Below are positions 1 to 5,897 of a DNA stretch of 11,605 nucleotides, one piece after another; the first letter of the stretch is position 1; every line of letters begins with the position of its first letter. A program made the translations under genes and the position numbers. The notes below the pieces were generated by a model. It did not search any database. It saw nothing but the letters and a program-made list of their open reading frames with translations, and had not been told where the DNA came from. Origin of the DNA: UMGS1002 sp964463325 (GTDB lineage Bacteria > Bacillota > Clostridia > Oscillospirales > CAG-272); the NCBI GenBank assembly GCA_964463325.1, contig CAYXBY010000049.1, forward strand, positions 1 to 11,605, read 5' to 3'.

Positions 1-89
1 GCGATCGTTCCCTGAAAATTATTGTTCAATTCTCATTTGCGGCATGATAAACGCCGGTCGGGACGTACTAAGCAGAAGTGGGGGGTCCG

Positions 90-116
90 GGGGGAGGAAC
101 TAAGGGTTCCTCCCCC
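90..116. repeat. G-rich perfect hairpin, likely dispersed intergenic repeat
   Basis: An 11-bp perfect stem (90-100 with 106-116, arm GGGGGAGGAAC) encloses a 5-nt loop. It is preceded by GGGGTCCGG. Neither strand has a T-tract after the hairpin, so it is not a canonical intrinsic terminator. The layout GGGTCY-GGGGG-hairpin recurs at 10193-10230 with a different stem sequence, which suggests a repeat family with compensatory stem changes. No gene is visible in 1-220; this hairpin and the next one are the only structured elements there apart from a small inverted repeat at 206-222. Confidence 0.6.
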
Positions 117-131
117 TCGGCGTGTTCTTTG

Positions 132-159
132 GTACTTTCTGTCACGAGACAGAAAGTAC
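132..159. repeat. 12-bp perfect hairpin next to the G-rich hairpin
   Basis: GTACTTTCTGTC (132-143) pairs perfectly with 148-159 across a 4-nt loop, ACGA. After one mismatch, TTT/AAA pairs extend the stem at 128-130/161-163. It lies 15 bp from the preceding hairpin, so the two may form one composite repeat element. The element sits downstream of the leftward ECF/DUF4430 operon and could stop or stabilise its mRNA, but no U-tract follows on the minus strand (CAAAGAAC follows). Confidence 0.6.
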
Positions 160-205
160 AAAACATCGATCCCAGCTGACAATCGACCGAGTCACCGCCA
201 GCGTC

Positions 206-222
206 GAAGTATGCAATACTTC
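206..222 (-). other. Small inverted repeat overlapping the ECF-S stop codon
   Basis: GAAGTAT (206-212) and ATACTTC (216-222) are perfect complements with a 3-nt loop. On the minus strand the hairpin begins inside the stop codon of the ECF S-component gene. There is no T-run after it, so it may be a weak terminator or 3'-end stabiliser at most. Confidence 0.35.
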
Positions 223-754
223 ACCCACGCCTCATCCGTCCCTCAAGTTTAAACAGCAGCTCCGACAGCGGCAAAATCAGCAACCCGACAACCAGATTGC
301 CAACACAGTGCAGCACGTCAAAGGACAGCCCGCTGACTATCCACGCCAGCATCTGCTTGAAGGTCAACCCAAACAGCAGCGCCTGCGCCGGCGCATACAG
401 CGTTCCAAACGCCAGCCCGTGCAGCGCACACACCGCCGGGTAAACAACAGCCTTGACTCCGCGCGACATTCTCGAGACCGGCAGCAGCATTGCCGCGCCC
501 CACAGCGGCAGCCATACGTAAAGATACGGCATCCACGCGAGCGAAAATCCAAAGAACAGTCCATCCAACATGATGTAGATATACAGCGGCACCAGCGCCC
601 ACCAGCGATATACCAGCGTCAAAAGCACCGTAAACATGCCGATAAGATGAATATTCGGCAGCGACTCCATCGCCTTTTTGGAGACAAACATCATCGCTCC
701 GAACATGGCGAATATCACCAGGTGGCGCAGTCTAAGGCTGCGGTCATTTTTCAT
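221..754 (-). CDS. ECF transporter S-component, putative cobalamin/corrinoid specificity subunit
   Basis: This is a 177-residue, very hydrophobic protein with about five to six predicted membrane segments, the usual size of an energy-coupling factor S-component. Recognisable stretches are FAMFGAMMFVSKKAMESLPN near residues 15-34, followed by HLIGMF, and later CALHGLAFGTLYAPAQALLFG near 108-128. In this family the S-component binds a vitamin in the membrane and docks onto a shared EcfA/EcfA'/EcfT module; that module is not in this window, so it is presumably encoded elsewhere. The start codon overlaps the end of the DUF4430 lipoprotein gene by ATGA (751-754), indicating translational coupling, and both genes lie behind a cobalamin riboswitch. 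The substrate is therefore inferred to be B12 or another corrinoid; the protein sequence alone does not prove it. Confidence is high for an S-component and moderate for the substrate. Confidence 0.85.
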   Translation of the reverse strand: MKNDRSLRLRHLVIFAMFGAMMFVSKKAMESLPNIHLIGMFTVLLTLVYRWWALVPLYIYIMLDGLFFGFSLAWMPYLYVWLPLWGAAMLLPVSRMSRGVKAVVYPAVCALHGLAFGTLYAPAQALLFGLTFKQMLAWIVSGLSFDVLHCVGNLVVGLLILPLSELLFKLEGRMRRG

Positions 755-1248
755 TTGCTGATGACCAGCTCGTAGACCTCGCCGCCCGAAATGTTGGCGC
801 CGTCAACGCCGACCATCATCATCTCGCGCGTGCCATCCTCCTTGACGCTGTTGAAGCCCCACCATGAGCCGTCGGCGTCGTAATCGGCGGTCATGCCGTT
901 CACGGTCTTGACATAGAGCCCGTACTGGCTCTCGTCGCCCGCGATCAGGTCAAGCGCCAGCAGCGCAGCGCCCAGCGTCTCGGCGTCGGTCTTGACGGCC
1001 AGCGCGATTGTCTTGGCGTCGGCAGTGACATACAGCGTAACCGTCTTGGCCCCCTCGCCCACCGTCGCATCAGAGGTGTAGGTCGCCGTCTTCCAAATGT
1101 CAGGCAGCGCAACGCTGCTTGAGTCGGGCGGCGTCGTGTCGGAGCCCTGGGGCTGCTCCTGCCCGTCGCAGCTGCACAGCAGCACGCAAACACACATCAT
1201 CAGCGCCAAAAGCAGCGCTAACAGTCTTTTTTCAGAAATTCTTTTCAT
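751..1248 (-). CDS. DUF4430 (transcobalamin C-terminal-like) lipoprotein, putative corrinoid-binding
   Basis: The product is a secreted lipoprotein of 165 residues. It has a basic N-terminus, a hydrophobic run LLALLLALMMCVCVLL and a lipobox-like LCSC, with the lipidated Cys near residue 27. A short Thr/Ser/Pro/Asp linker follows. The rest fits a DUF4430 fold: an early TVTLYV strand, a central GLYVKTVNG...ADYDADGSWWGF segment and a final GVDGANISGGEVYELVI. DUF4430 is related to the C-terminal domain of transcobalamin and intrinsic factor, which help enclose cobalamin. Two in-frame ATGs exist. AAGGAG at 1258-1263 is 3 nt from the ATG at 1254 but 9 nt from the one at 1248, so I chose 1248. The gene is led by a cobalamin riboswitch and overlaps the ECF S-component gene by 4 nt. 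I infer a surface capture protein feeding the S-component; it could also bind another ligand. Confidence 0.82.
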   Translation of the reverse strand: MKRISEKRLLALLLALMMCVCVLLCSCDGQEQPQGSDTTPPDSSSVALPDIWKTATYTSDATVGEGAKTVTLYVTADAKTIALAVKTDAETLGAALLALDLIAGDESQYGLYVKTVNGMTADYDADGSWWGFNSVKEDGTREMMMVGVDGANISGGEVYELVISK

Positions 1249-1282
1249 TCTCATTTACTCCTTGAAGAAAATATTTATTGAT

Positions 1283-1324
1283 GAATGAAAAGCAGCCGCG
1301 CTCCCCCGCACGGGTGAGCACGGC
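1283..1324 (-). terminator. Riboswitch expression platform: intrinsic terminator with alternative pairing
   Basis: On the minus strand GCCGTGCTC-a-CCC (1324-1312) pairs with GGG-g-GAGCGCGGC (1307-1295): 9 + 3 bp around a 4-nt loop. TGCTTTTCATTC (1294-1283) follows as the U-tract. The 10-mer GGAGCGCGGC that forms the 3' arm (1304-1295) also occurs upstream at 1370-1361, where it could pair with the terminator 5' arm to form an antiterminator. It lies between the cobalamin aptamer and the DUF4430 ribosome binding site, so it fits transcriptional attenuation: ligand bound, termination; ligand absent, read-through. Confidence 0.75.
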
Positions 1325-1399
1325 AAAGGCTCCGACACTGCTGCTGCGTCGGATGCGGTGGCCGCGCTCCTCCGATCTGCCCGAAGAGCGTTCTGCCGG

Positions 1400-1525
1400 C
1401 ACAGCGCGATAAGCATTCCGACTATAACGGCAATGGCTGTTGCGACGGGTTTTCACCGTGCTTTCCTTATCCCCGAAGGCGCTCGCAGGCGCCCCCGATT
1501 GCACCCTTTCGGGCGCCGCGCTGTG
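1400..1525 (-). promoter_or_regulatory. Cobalamin riboswitch aptamer
   Basis: The minus-strand leader shows the cobalamin-aptamer core. A closing stem of 9 perfect pairs joins CACAGCGCG (1525-1517) to CGCGCTGTG (1408-1400). A GAAA-capped stem GCGCCC/GGGTGC and a stem GGCGC/GCGCC follow. The inner stem GATAAG pairs with CTTATC (about 1414-1409). Between these lie the conserved-looking stretches GGAAAGCACGGTGAAAACCC, GCCATTGC and AGTCGGAATGC. The GGTGaAAA...CC block and the GGAATGC block are the signatures of this class. Details such as TTATAGTCGGAATGC resemble the shorter Cbl-II type more than the classical AdoCbl type, so ligand preference (AdoCbl or hydroxo-/methyl-cobalamin) is open. It controls the DUF4430-ECF S pair. 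Confidence 0.85.
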
Positions 1526-1549
1526 TTTCATTGATCTCTGGTTGCCACT

Positions 1550-1578
1550 ATTTTACCACAATTCGACGGCATTTGCAA
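1550..1578 (-). promoter_or_regulatory. Sigma-A type promoter for the riboswitch-DUF4430-ECF S operon
   Basis: On the minus strand TTGCAA (1578-1573) is followed after 17 bp by TAAAAT (1555-1550), near-consensus elements with ideal spacing. Transcription would start near 1543, about 18 nt before the riboswitch closing stem. It lies in the short gap after the CHR transporter stop codon (1588), so the riboswitch operon can be transcribed independently of the CHR genes. Confidence 0.75.
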
Positions 1579-1587
1579 GCCCAATCG

Positions 1588-2169
1588 TCAAACAAGTCCG
1601 CCAAAGCCCAAAAAATCGCTCGCGTAGCCGACTCCCAGCCCAAAAACGGCCGAAAAAACAATGATCAGTATCGGATGCAGCTTTTTTATGCTCAAAAAAA
1701 TCATCAGTCCCGCGACGCACACGCTGAATATCAGCGTAAGGAGGTCGACCTCGCCAAATCCGAACGGGAACAGCACACTCTTACCCAGCGACAGCAGCGC
1801 CGCCGCGATAAGCCCGACCACCGTCGGCTTGAGGCTGCCGATGCAGCCGGCAACATAGCGATTTGTGCTGAAGCGCATAAGAAATTTCGCGATCACCAGC
1901 ACCACTATGAAGGATGGCAGCACCACGCCCACCGTCGCGCAGAGCGCCCCCGGCAGCCCCGCCACCTCGGCGCCGACGTAGGTTGCCGTGTTGACCGCAA
2001 AGGGCCCCGGCGTGCTCTCGCTGACTGCCACGAAATTGAGCAGCGCCTCGTCGGTCAGCCAGCCGCGCGAGACCACCTCGCTCGCCACAAGCGGGATCAT
2101 GGCCGTGCCACCGCCAAAGGTGCAGGCGCCGATCTTGAGAAAGGTCAGGAAAAGCTCGAGATATATCAT
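1588..2169 (-). CDS. Chromate transporter (CHR) family protein, second half of a short-chain pair
   Basis: A 193-residue membrane protein of the CHR (ChrA-type) family. The N-terminus has the typical FLKIGACTFGGGTAMIPLV, with the family FGGG motif near residues 17-20. A loop ESTPGPFAVNTATYVGAEVAG follows near 50-70, with the PGP-type motif. Hydrophobic segments fill the rest. Single-domain CHR proteins of about 190 residues normally act as a pair with a second half, here encoded immediately upstream. The start at 2169 overlaps the upstream stop by ATGA (2166-2169), so the two halves are translationally coupled. A longer in-frame extension to 2226 lies inside the upstream gene and lacks the family pattern, so I reject it. 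The family is best known for chromate efflux; in gut anaerobes the real substrate may be another oxyanion. Confidence 0.85.
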   Translation of the reverse strand: MIYLELFLTFLKIGACTFGGGTAMIPLVASEVVSRGWLTDEALLNFVAVSESTPGPFAVNTATYVGAEVAGLPGALCATVGVVLPSFIVVLVIAKFLMRFSTNRYVAGCIGSLKPTVVGLIAAALLSLGKSVLFPFGFGEVDLLTLIFSVCVAGLMIFLSIKKLHPILIIVFSAVFGLGVGYASDFLGFGGLV

Positions 2170-2732
2170 TTGTCCTCCCTCCCCCGCATCCGCCTGTCGG
2201 CGATAAAGGTCATGACGACGCCGCACAGCGCCGCCGCGATAATGATGTATATCGTGCTGCCCTCAATAAACGCCACGCAAAGGAAGGAGACCGCCATTAT
2301 TATGTAAGCGGCCAGCCCCCGCGGGCACTGACGGTACATCGACACCAGCGCGTTGAGGATCAGCGCCAGGACGCCCGCGCGAATGCCCGCAAAAGCATAG
2401 CGGACGGCGCGCAGCTCGCTGAACTGCCGCAGCAGCCCCGATATAACGAAAATGATGACAAATGACGGTATTATCACACCCACTGTCGCCGCAAAGGCAC
2501 CGGCCACGCCTGCCACCTTGTAGCCGACGAAGGTGGCCGAGTTGACCGCGATCGACCCAGGCACCGACTGGCAAATGGCAAAAACGTCGGTTATCTCCTC
2601 GCGACTGATCCAGCCACGCTCGTCGGCGATCTCGCGCTCAATTAGCGGGATCATGGCCTGCCCGCCGCCAAAGGTAAATAGCCCTATCTTGAGAAAGGTC
2701 AAAAAAACGCCAAATATTCGTTTGAATCGCAT
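2166..2732 (-). CDS. Chromate transporter (CHR) family protein, first half of a short-chain pair
   Basis: A 188-residue CHR-family membrane protein, homologous to its downstream neighbour. It has FLTFLKIGLFTFGGGQAMIP at the start and CQSVPGSIAVNSATFVGYK near residues 53-71, the same two motif blocks in the same order. Two ATGs are possible. GGAAGGA is 1 nt from the ATG at 2738 but 7 nt from the ATG at 2732, so 2732 is preferred. It is transcribed divergently from a LysR-type regulator across 122 bp, which suggests that the regulator controls the pair. The protein is expected in the cytoplasmic membrane as a heteromer with the second half. Substrate assignment (chromate, or another anion such as sulfate-like ions) cannot be made from the sequence. 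Confidence 0.85.
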   Translation of the reverse strand: MRFKRIFGVFLTFLKIGLFTFGGGQAMIPLIEREIADERGWISREEITDVFAICQSVPGSIAVNSATFVGYKVAGVAGAFAATVGVIIPSFVIIFVISGLLRQFSELRAVRYAFAGIRAGVLALILNALVSMYRQCPRGLAAYIIMAVSFLCVAFIEGSTIYIIIAAALCGVVMTFIADRRMRGREDK

Positions 2733-2776
2733 GTGCATATCCTTCCGATGAAAAATCGTCCGCGTCGGACATTTAT

Positions 2777-2805
2777 ATTATACTCTTGACAGGCGCATAT
2801 GTAAA
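2777..2805 (-). promoter_or_regulatory. Promoter for the CHR transporter pair
   Basis: On the minus strand TTTACA (2805-2800) lies 17 bp from TATAAT (2782-2777). The predicted start near 2770 gives a leader of about 40 nt. The -35 of this promoter lies inside the spacer of the opposing lysR promoter, so RNA polymerase is unlikely to occupy both at once. Confidence 0.7.
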
Positions 2806-2815
2806 ATAGTATAAT
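2786..2815 (+). promoter_or_regulatory. Promoter for the LysR-type regulator
   Basis: TTGACA (2786-2791) and TATAAT (2810-2815) are both perfect consensus hexamers separated by 18 bp. Transcription would begin near 2822, about 33 nt before the lysR start codon. It is interleaved with the divergent chr promoter, as is common for autoregulated LysR genes. Confidence 0.75.
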
Positions 2816-2854
2816 AATATCGTATTCATAATAATAACATTATGTGAGGCAAGC

Positions 2855-3739
2855 ATGACACTGAGACATCTGAAAATTTTCGTCGCCGTCGCTGACTGCA
2901 ACAGCTTCACCCTGGCCGCCGAGCGGCTGTATCTGGCGCAGCCGGCCGTAAGCCTGGCCGTGCGCGAGCTCGAGCAGCATTACGGCATCCGACTGTTCGA
3001 CCGACTGTCGCACCGCATCAGCATCACGCCTGACGGTCGGCGGCTGTACACCTACGCCCGTCATATACTCGACACCTTCTCCGAGCTTGAGCGCGACCTG
3101 CACAATCCCGACGGTCTGCGCCTTTTGCGCGTCGGGTGCAGCATCACGATCGGCACGCGACTGCTGCCGGGGCTGGTCACACAATACAAAAAGCTCCACC
3201 CTGACATTGAGGTGGAGGCCTGCATCTGTCCGAGCGAGCGCGTCGAGCAGCAGCTGCTGAGCGGGGCGCTGGACGTAGGACTTATAGAGGGGCGCCGCAC
3301 GTCAGACGAGCTGGTGTCGCGCAGCTTTATGCGCGACCGGCTGGCCGTAGTCTGCGCTCAGTCTGACACGCGGCAGGAAATATCGCCCGCAGAGCTGTTT
3401 GCCGCGCCGCTGCTGCTACGCGAGCGCGGCAGCGGAACACGCGAGCTGCTTGAGGCCGCCGCAGTGATGCACGGCGCCTGTCTCAAGCCGGTCTGGCAGA
3501 GCACCAGCACGCAGGCGCTCATCGCCGGCGTTGAGGCGGGGCACGGACTGTCCGTGCTGCCGTATTTGCTTGTACGTGAGCAGCTGTGCGCAGAACGGCT
3601 TCACGAGCTGACCGTCCCGGGGCTTGAACTGCACCGCGAGCTGCTGGCGGTATGGCACCGAGGCAAGCTGATCACGCCGGGGCTTGACGACTTCCTTCAG
3701 CTGCTGAGCACACCTGAGCTCGGCGGGCAGCTCGGCTGA
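2855..3739 (+). CDS. LysR-family transcriptional regulator
   Basis: At 294 residues this is a normal-length LysR-type regulator. Residues 1-60 form the winged helix-turn-helix with the classic pattern TLRHLKIFVAVADCNSF, AAERLYLAQPAVSLAVRELE and GIRLFDR. A linker helix follows (about 60-85), then the LysR substrate-binding domain from about residue 90: LRVGCSITIG, then LLLRERGSGTRELLE near 186-200 and the SVLPYLLV segment near 233-240. The RE-x-GSGTR stretch is typical of the CysL/CbbR-like subset, whose members often respond to small anions or metabolites. The start ATG follows a modest TGAGG site. Divergence from the chr pair with interleaved promoters suggests that it regulates that pair and itself. 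The inducer is unknown. The 3' end converges with the pqqD-like gene, leaving 26 bp without an obvious terminator. Confidence 0.93.
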   Translation: MTLRHLKIFVAVADCNSFTLAAERLYLAQPAVSLAVRELEQHYGIRLFDRLSHRISITPDGRRLYTYARHILDTFSELERDLHNPDGLRLLRVGCSITIGTRLLPGLVTQYKKLHPDIEVEACICPSERVEQQLLSGALDVGLIEGRRTSDELVSRSFMRDRLAVVCAQSDTRQEISPAELFAAPLLLRERGSGTRELLEAAAVMHGACLKPVWQSTSTQALIAGVEAGHGLSVLPYLLVREQLCAERLHELTVPGLELHRELLAVWHRGKLITPGLDDFLQLLSTPELGGQLG

Positions 3740-3765
3740 GCGGCGTCAGCGCCCGACAGATAGCA

Positions 3766-4035
3766 TCACTGCTCCTCAAGCGCACCGCTCTCGCGCAGCT
3801 TGACCAAAAAGGCGTCAATATCCGCAGCGGCCTGCGCCTCGGGCACGTCATATTCCTCAAGCATGGCGGAGATCAGCTGCTCCCGCGTGACGTCATTTTG
3901 CAGTAGTCCCCAAAGGAATCTACCGCTTCCATTAAGCACTATAACACCGGGGAAGCGGCGTGACAGCTCACCTGTTGCCACTGCGACATTGTCGTTGCCT
4001 ATTTTGGAAAGCACGAATTCACTGTTTACTCTCAT
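3766..4035 (-). CDS. PqqD-family (RRE-like) small protein, orphan
   Basis: This 89-residue protein matches the PqqD family pattern: NSEFVLSKIGNDNVAVATGE at the start, FPGVIVLNGSGRFLWGLL near residues 28-45, and a helical C-terminus with QLISAMLEEYDV, DIDAFLVKL and a final LRESGALE. PqqD-like folds (RiPP recognition elements) bind precursor peptides and present them to modifying enzymes, often radical SAM/SPASM proteins. Neither a radical SAM gene nor an obvious precursor is present here. The start was set at ATG 4035 because GGAGGA at about 4047-4052 lies 11 nt upstream; a TTG at 4056 would place that site inside the gene. It overlaps the end of alaX by 17 nt, so it is probably the last gene of the same operon. 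It may act in trans with a distant maturase, or have another peptide-binding role. Confidence 0.8.
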   Translation of the reverse strand: MRVNSEFVLSKIGNDNVAVATGELSRRFPGVIVLNGSGRFLWGLLQNDVTREQLISAMLEEYDVPEAQAAADIDAFLVKLRESGALEEQ

Positions 4036-5191
4036 TTTTTGACCATTCCTCCGCAAAAAAATTCTCTATGGCGTTGCGCGTCGCGCTAACGCTGCCCTGT
4101 ATCATCTGTGTCGAGCCGCCACCGCGCCCCGACAATACTCGATTCAACTCGGGCGCCAGTGCGCGCATGTCGCGACTGCGGCTGGCAATAATGTATTTGT
4201 AGCCCGAGGCATCGTCACCACTGAAAACGGCGCAGATGCCGCATCTGTCCTGACACAGATTGACAAGATAGCGCATATCCGCCGCTTCAAGCTGCTCGAA
4301 CAGGCAAATACAGCTCTCGCCCTCCGGCAGCTGCTCTGCCTTAAGCGTCAGCAGCTGGCGCCTCAGCTCGCCGCACTCTCCGCGCAGGCGTCCCGTCTCC
4401 GCACTCAACTGCTCGACTGCCGCCGCGACCTCTGTCTGCGGCACCGAAAGCCGCGTCGATATGCCGAGCGTAGCCGAATATCTGCGCTCGTAGTCCTCCA
4501 GCGCATCCAGCCCGCACAAAAGATGTACCCTGACGCCGCCCTTGTAGTGCATGACGTCCAGTATTTTGATCAGCCCGATGCAGCCGGTGTGCTCAAAATG
4601 CGGTGCACAGCAGGCACAGCGATCCATGCCCTCGATCTCGACTATGCGCACACGCCCCGTCAGCGGCCGCTTGGAGCGATAGTCCAGCTGCGCCAACTGC
4701 TCAGCCGACGGAAAGCTTATGCTGACACGCCTGTTCTCGGCTATAGCGACATTGGCCTCGCGCTCAACCGCAAGCAGCCGGGCGCGGTCGATAGGACCGT
4801 CAAAATCTATCGTGATGTCGTCCTCGCCCATGTGGAAGCCGACGTTGTGATAGCCGTACCGTCGGTAGACGATACCCGACACTATATGCTCGCCGCCGTG
4901 GTTCTGCATGCGCCGACGGCGCACGTCGGCATCCAGCCGGCAGACGACGCGCGTCCCGGGGGACAGCTCACGCCCGACGGTGTGCCACACCTCGTCCTCC
5001 TGCTCGCGCAGCGCGGTGACAGGCAGCTCGTCCAGCTGCCCCTCGTCCGGCAGCTGTCCGCCACCACCCGGAAAGAATATCGTTCTATCCAGCGTCACCT
5101 CCCAGCCGTTCTCGGCGGCGCGGCAGGCAGTGACGACGGCATCAAGCGTGGTAACCTCGCCCTGTGTTTCGTATATTTTCTCAGTCGACAT
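4019..5191 (-). CDS. alaX: Alanyl-tRNA editing protein, long AlaX type with DHHA1 domain
   Basis: The protein (390 residues from this ATG) is a free-standing relative of the alanyl-tRNA synthetase editing region, expected to deacylate mischarged Ser-tRNA(Ala) or Gly-tRNA(Ala). Residues about 1-230 resemble the AlaRS beta-barrel and editing core: FFPGGGGQLPDEG near 39-51, a zinc-site half HGGEH near 98-102, and the second half in MDRCACCAPHFEHTG, with C194 and H198 matching the C-x3-H pattern. A helical segment (about 250-290) links to a DHHA1-like C-terminus containing SGRGGGSTQMIQGS near 354-367. The usual HTAxH is HGGEH here, keeping both histidines. The start is uncertain: the ATG at 5191 lies far from GAGG, while an in-frame TTG at 5197 is 7 nt from it and would add two residues. 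It lies 17 nt after the crp-like gene. Confidence 0.9.
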   Translation of the reverse strand: MSTEKIYETQGEVTTLDAVVTACRAAENGWEVTLDRTIFFPGGGGQLPDEGQLDELPVTALREQEDEVWHTVGRELSPGTRVVCRLDADVRRRRMQNHGGEHIVSGIVYRRYGYHNVGFHMGEDDITIDFDGPIDRARLLAVEREANVAIAENRRVSISFPSAEQLAQLDYRSKRPLTGRVRIVEIEGMDRCACCAPHFEHTGCIGLIKILDVMHYKGGVRVHLLCGLDALEDYERRYSATLGISTRLSVPQTEVAAAVEQLSAETGRLRGECGELRRQLLTLKAEQLPEGESCICLFEQLEAADMRYLVNLCQDRCGICAVFSGDDASGYKYIIASRSRDMRALAPELNRVLSGRGGGSTQMIQGSVSATRNAIENFFAEEWSKNESKQ

Positions 5192-5208
5192 AAACAAAAT
5201 GCTTCCTC

Positions 5209-5889
5209 TCAGTCTCGCCGCAATGCGCGGAGTCGCGCCCGGTCGAGAATTACTATCGCGCCGCGCTCAAGCTTCACAATGCCACTGTCGCTCAACCGTT
5301 TAAGCGTACGTGACACCACCTCGCGCGCCGTGCCTATGTGCTTGGCCAGCTGCTCATGCGTGACCGAAACGCGGCTGCTGACCGTCCTGTCGGTAAAATC
5401 GCACAGGTAGGCCGCAAGCCTTCGCTCTGGGCTATCCAGCAGCATGCTCTGCATGCTGCCGACAACTCTGCAAAAGTGCTGCGAGACCAGTCTGCGCACA
5501 AAACTCTCGGCATGTACGCAGCTTTTGCAGACGTCCTCGAGCGCGCGCGAGCTGACTATCAGCGCATTAACCTCGGTTTCCGCCGAGACGCAGATATTAA
5601 AGGCGGTCGTATCCATAACGCTGTGTGCCGCCAGCAGGCAGATGTCGCCCGTGCGGCAGGTCAGCAGCGCGACCTCTCTTCCCTGCTCGGAAACGCTGAA
5701 AGCGCATATGCGCCCGCGACGAACGATTATCACGCCGCAGTCCTCACCTACCTCGGCCAACTGGCTACCCTTCTTGTATCTTACCGAGCGCGTGCTCGAA
5801 ATAATGCTCTCGCGCTGCGATTCACGCAGCCGTCCCCAAAACGGCAGCGCCGCGCTCAGCGCCTCGGCCTTACCGCGACTATCGCTCAT
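5209..5889 (-). CDS. Crp/Fnr-family transcriptional regulator
   Basis: At 226 residues the length is standard. An N-terminal cyclic-nucleotide-type beta-roll covers about 20-118, including YKKGSQLAEVGEDCGVIIVR and REVALLTCRTGDICLLAAHS. A dimerisation helix follows near 119-150. The C-terminal Crp-type helix-turn-helix is near 175-216: VSVTHEQLAKHIGTAREVVS and RTLKRLSDSGIVKLERGAIV. It has nine cysteines (positions 51, 62, 78, 84, 100, 121, 124, 140, 163), but there is no N-terminal Cys cluster of the Fnr iron-sulfur kind, so the signal is unknown. It starts 8 nt after the upstream lipoprotein gene and ends 17 nt before alaX, so it belongs to the same transcript. It may regulate its own operon through the symmetric sites near 7210-7228; that is inference. 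Confidence 0.92.
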   Translation of the reverse strand: MSDSRGKAEALSAALPFWGRLRESQRESIISSTRSVRYKKGSQLAEVGEDCGVIIVRRGRICAFSVSEQGREVALLTCRTGDICLLAAHSVMDTTAFNICVSAETEVNALIVSSRALEDVCKSCVHAESFVRRLVSQHFCRVVGSMQSMLLDSPERRLAAYLCDFTDRTVSSRVSVTHEQLAKHIGTAREVVSRTLKRLSDSGIVKLERGAIVILDRARLRALRRD

Positions 5890-5897
5890 TGCCGCTC

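Larger units (their letters stand above)
2776..2816. promoter_or_regulatory. Perfect 9-bp inverted repeat in the divergent promoter region
   Basis: TATTATACT (2776-2784) and AGTATAATA (2808-2816) are exact reverse complements 23 bp apart, centred at 2796. Each arm contains the -10 element of one of the two divergent promoters. The symmetry makes the chr and lysR promoters near mirror images. It may be an operator for the LysR-type protein, or only reflect two similar -10 regions. Confidence 0.55.

Noticed and set aside
122..775. A 217-residue plus-strand reading frame antisense to the ECF S-component
   Set aside because: It is Gln/Arg/His-rich, has no recognisable domain or ribosome binding site, and is the complement of a clear membrane protein gene.
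1232..1531. A 99-residue minus-strand reading frame upstream of the DUF4430 gene
   Set aside because: It lies over the cobalamin aptamer and terminator, its composition is arginine/serine-rich with no family pattern, and the RNA structure explains the segment better.
2169..2226. N-terminal extension of the downstream CHR protein to 2226
   Set aside because: It lies inside the upstream gene, begins with an Arg-rich non-family stretch, and the ATGA overlap at 2166-2169 gives the family-typical start.
4523..5410. A 295-residue plus-strand reading frame across alaX and the crp-like gene
   Set aside because: It spans two convincing genes in antisense and shows no conserved pattern.
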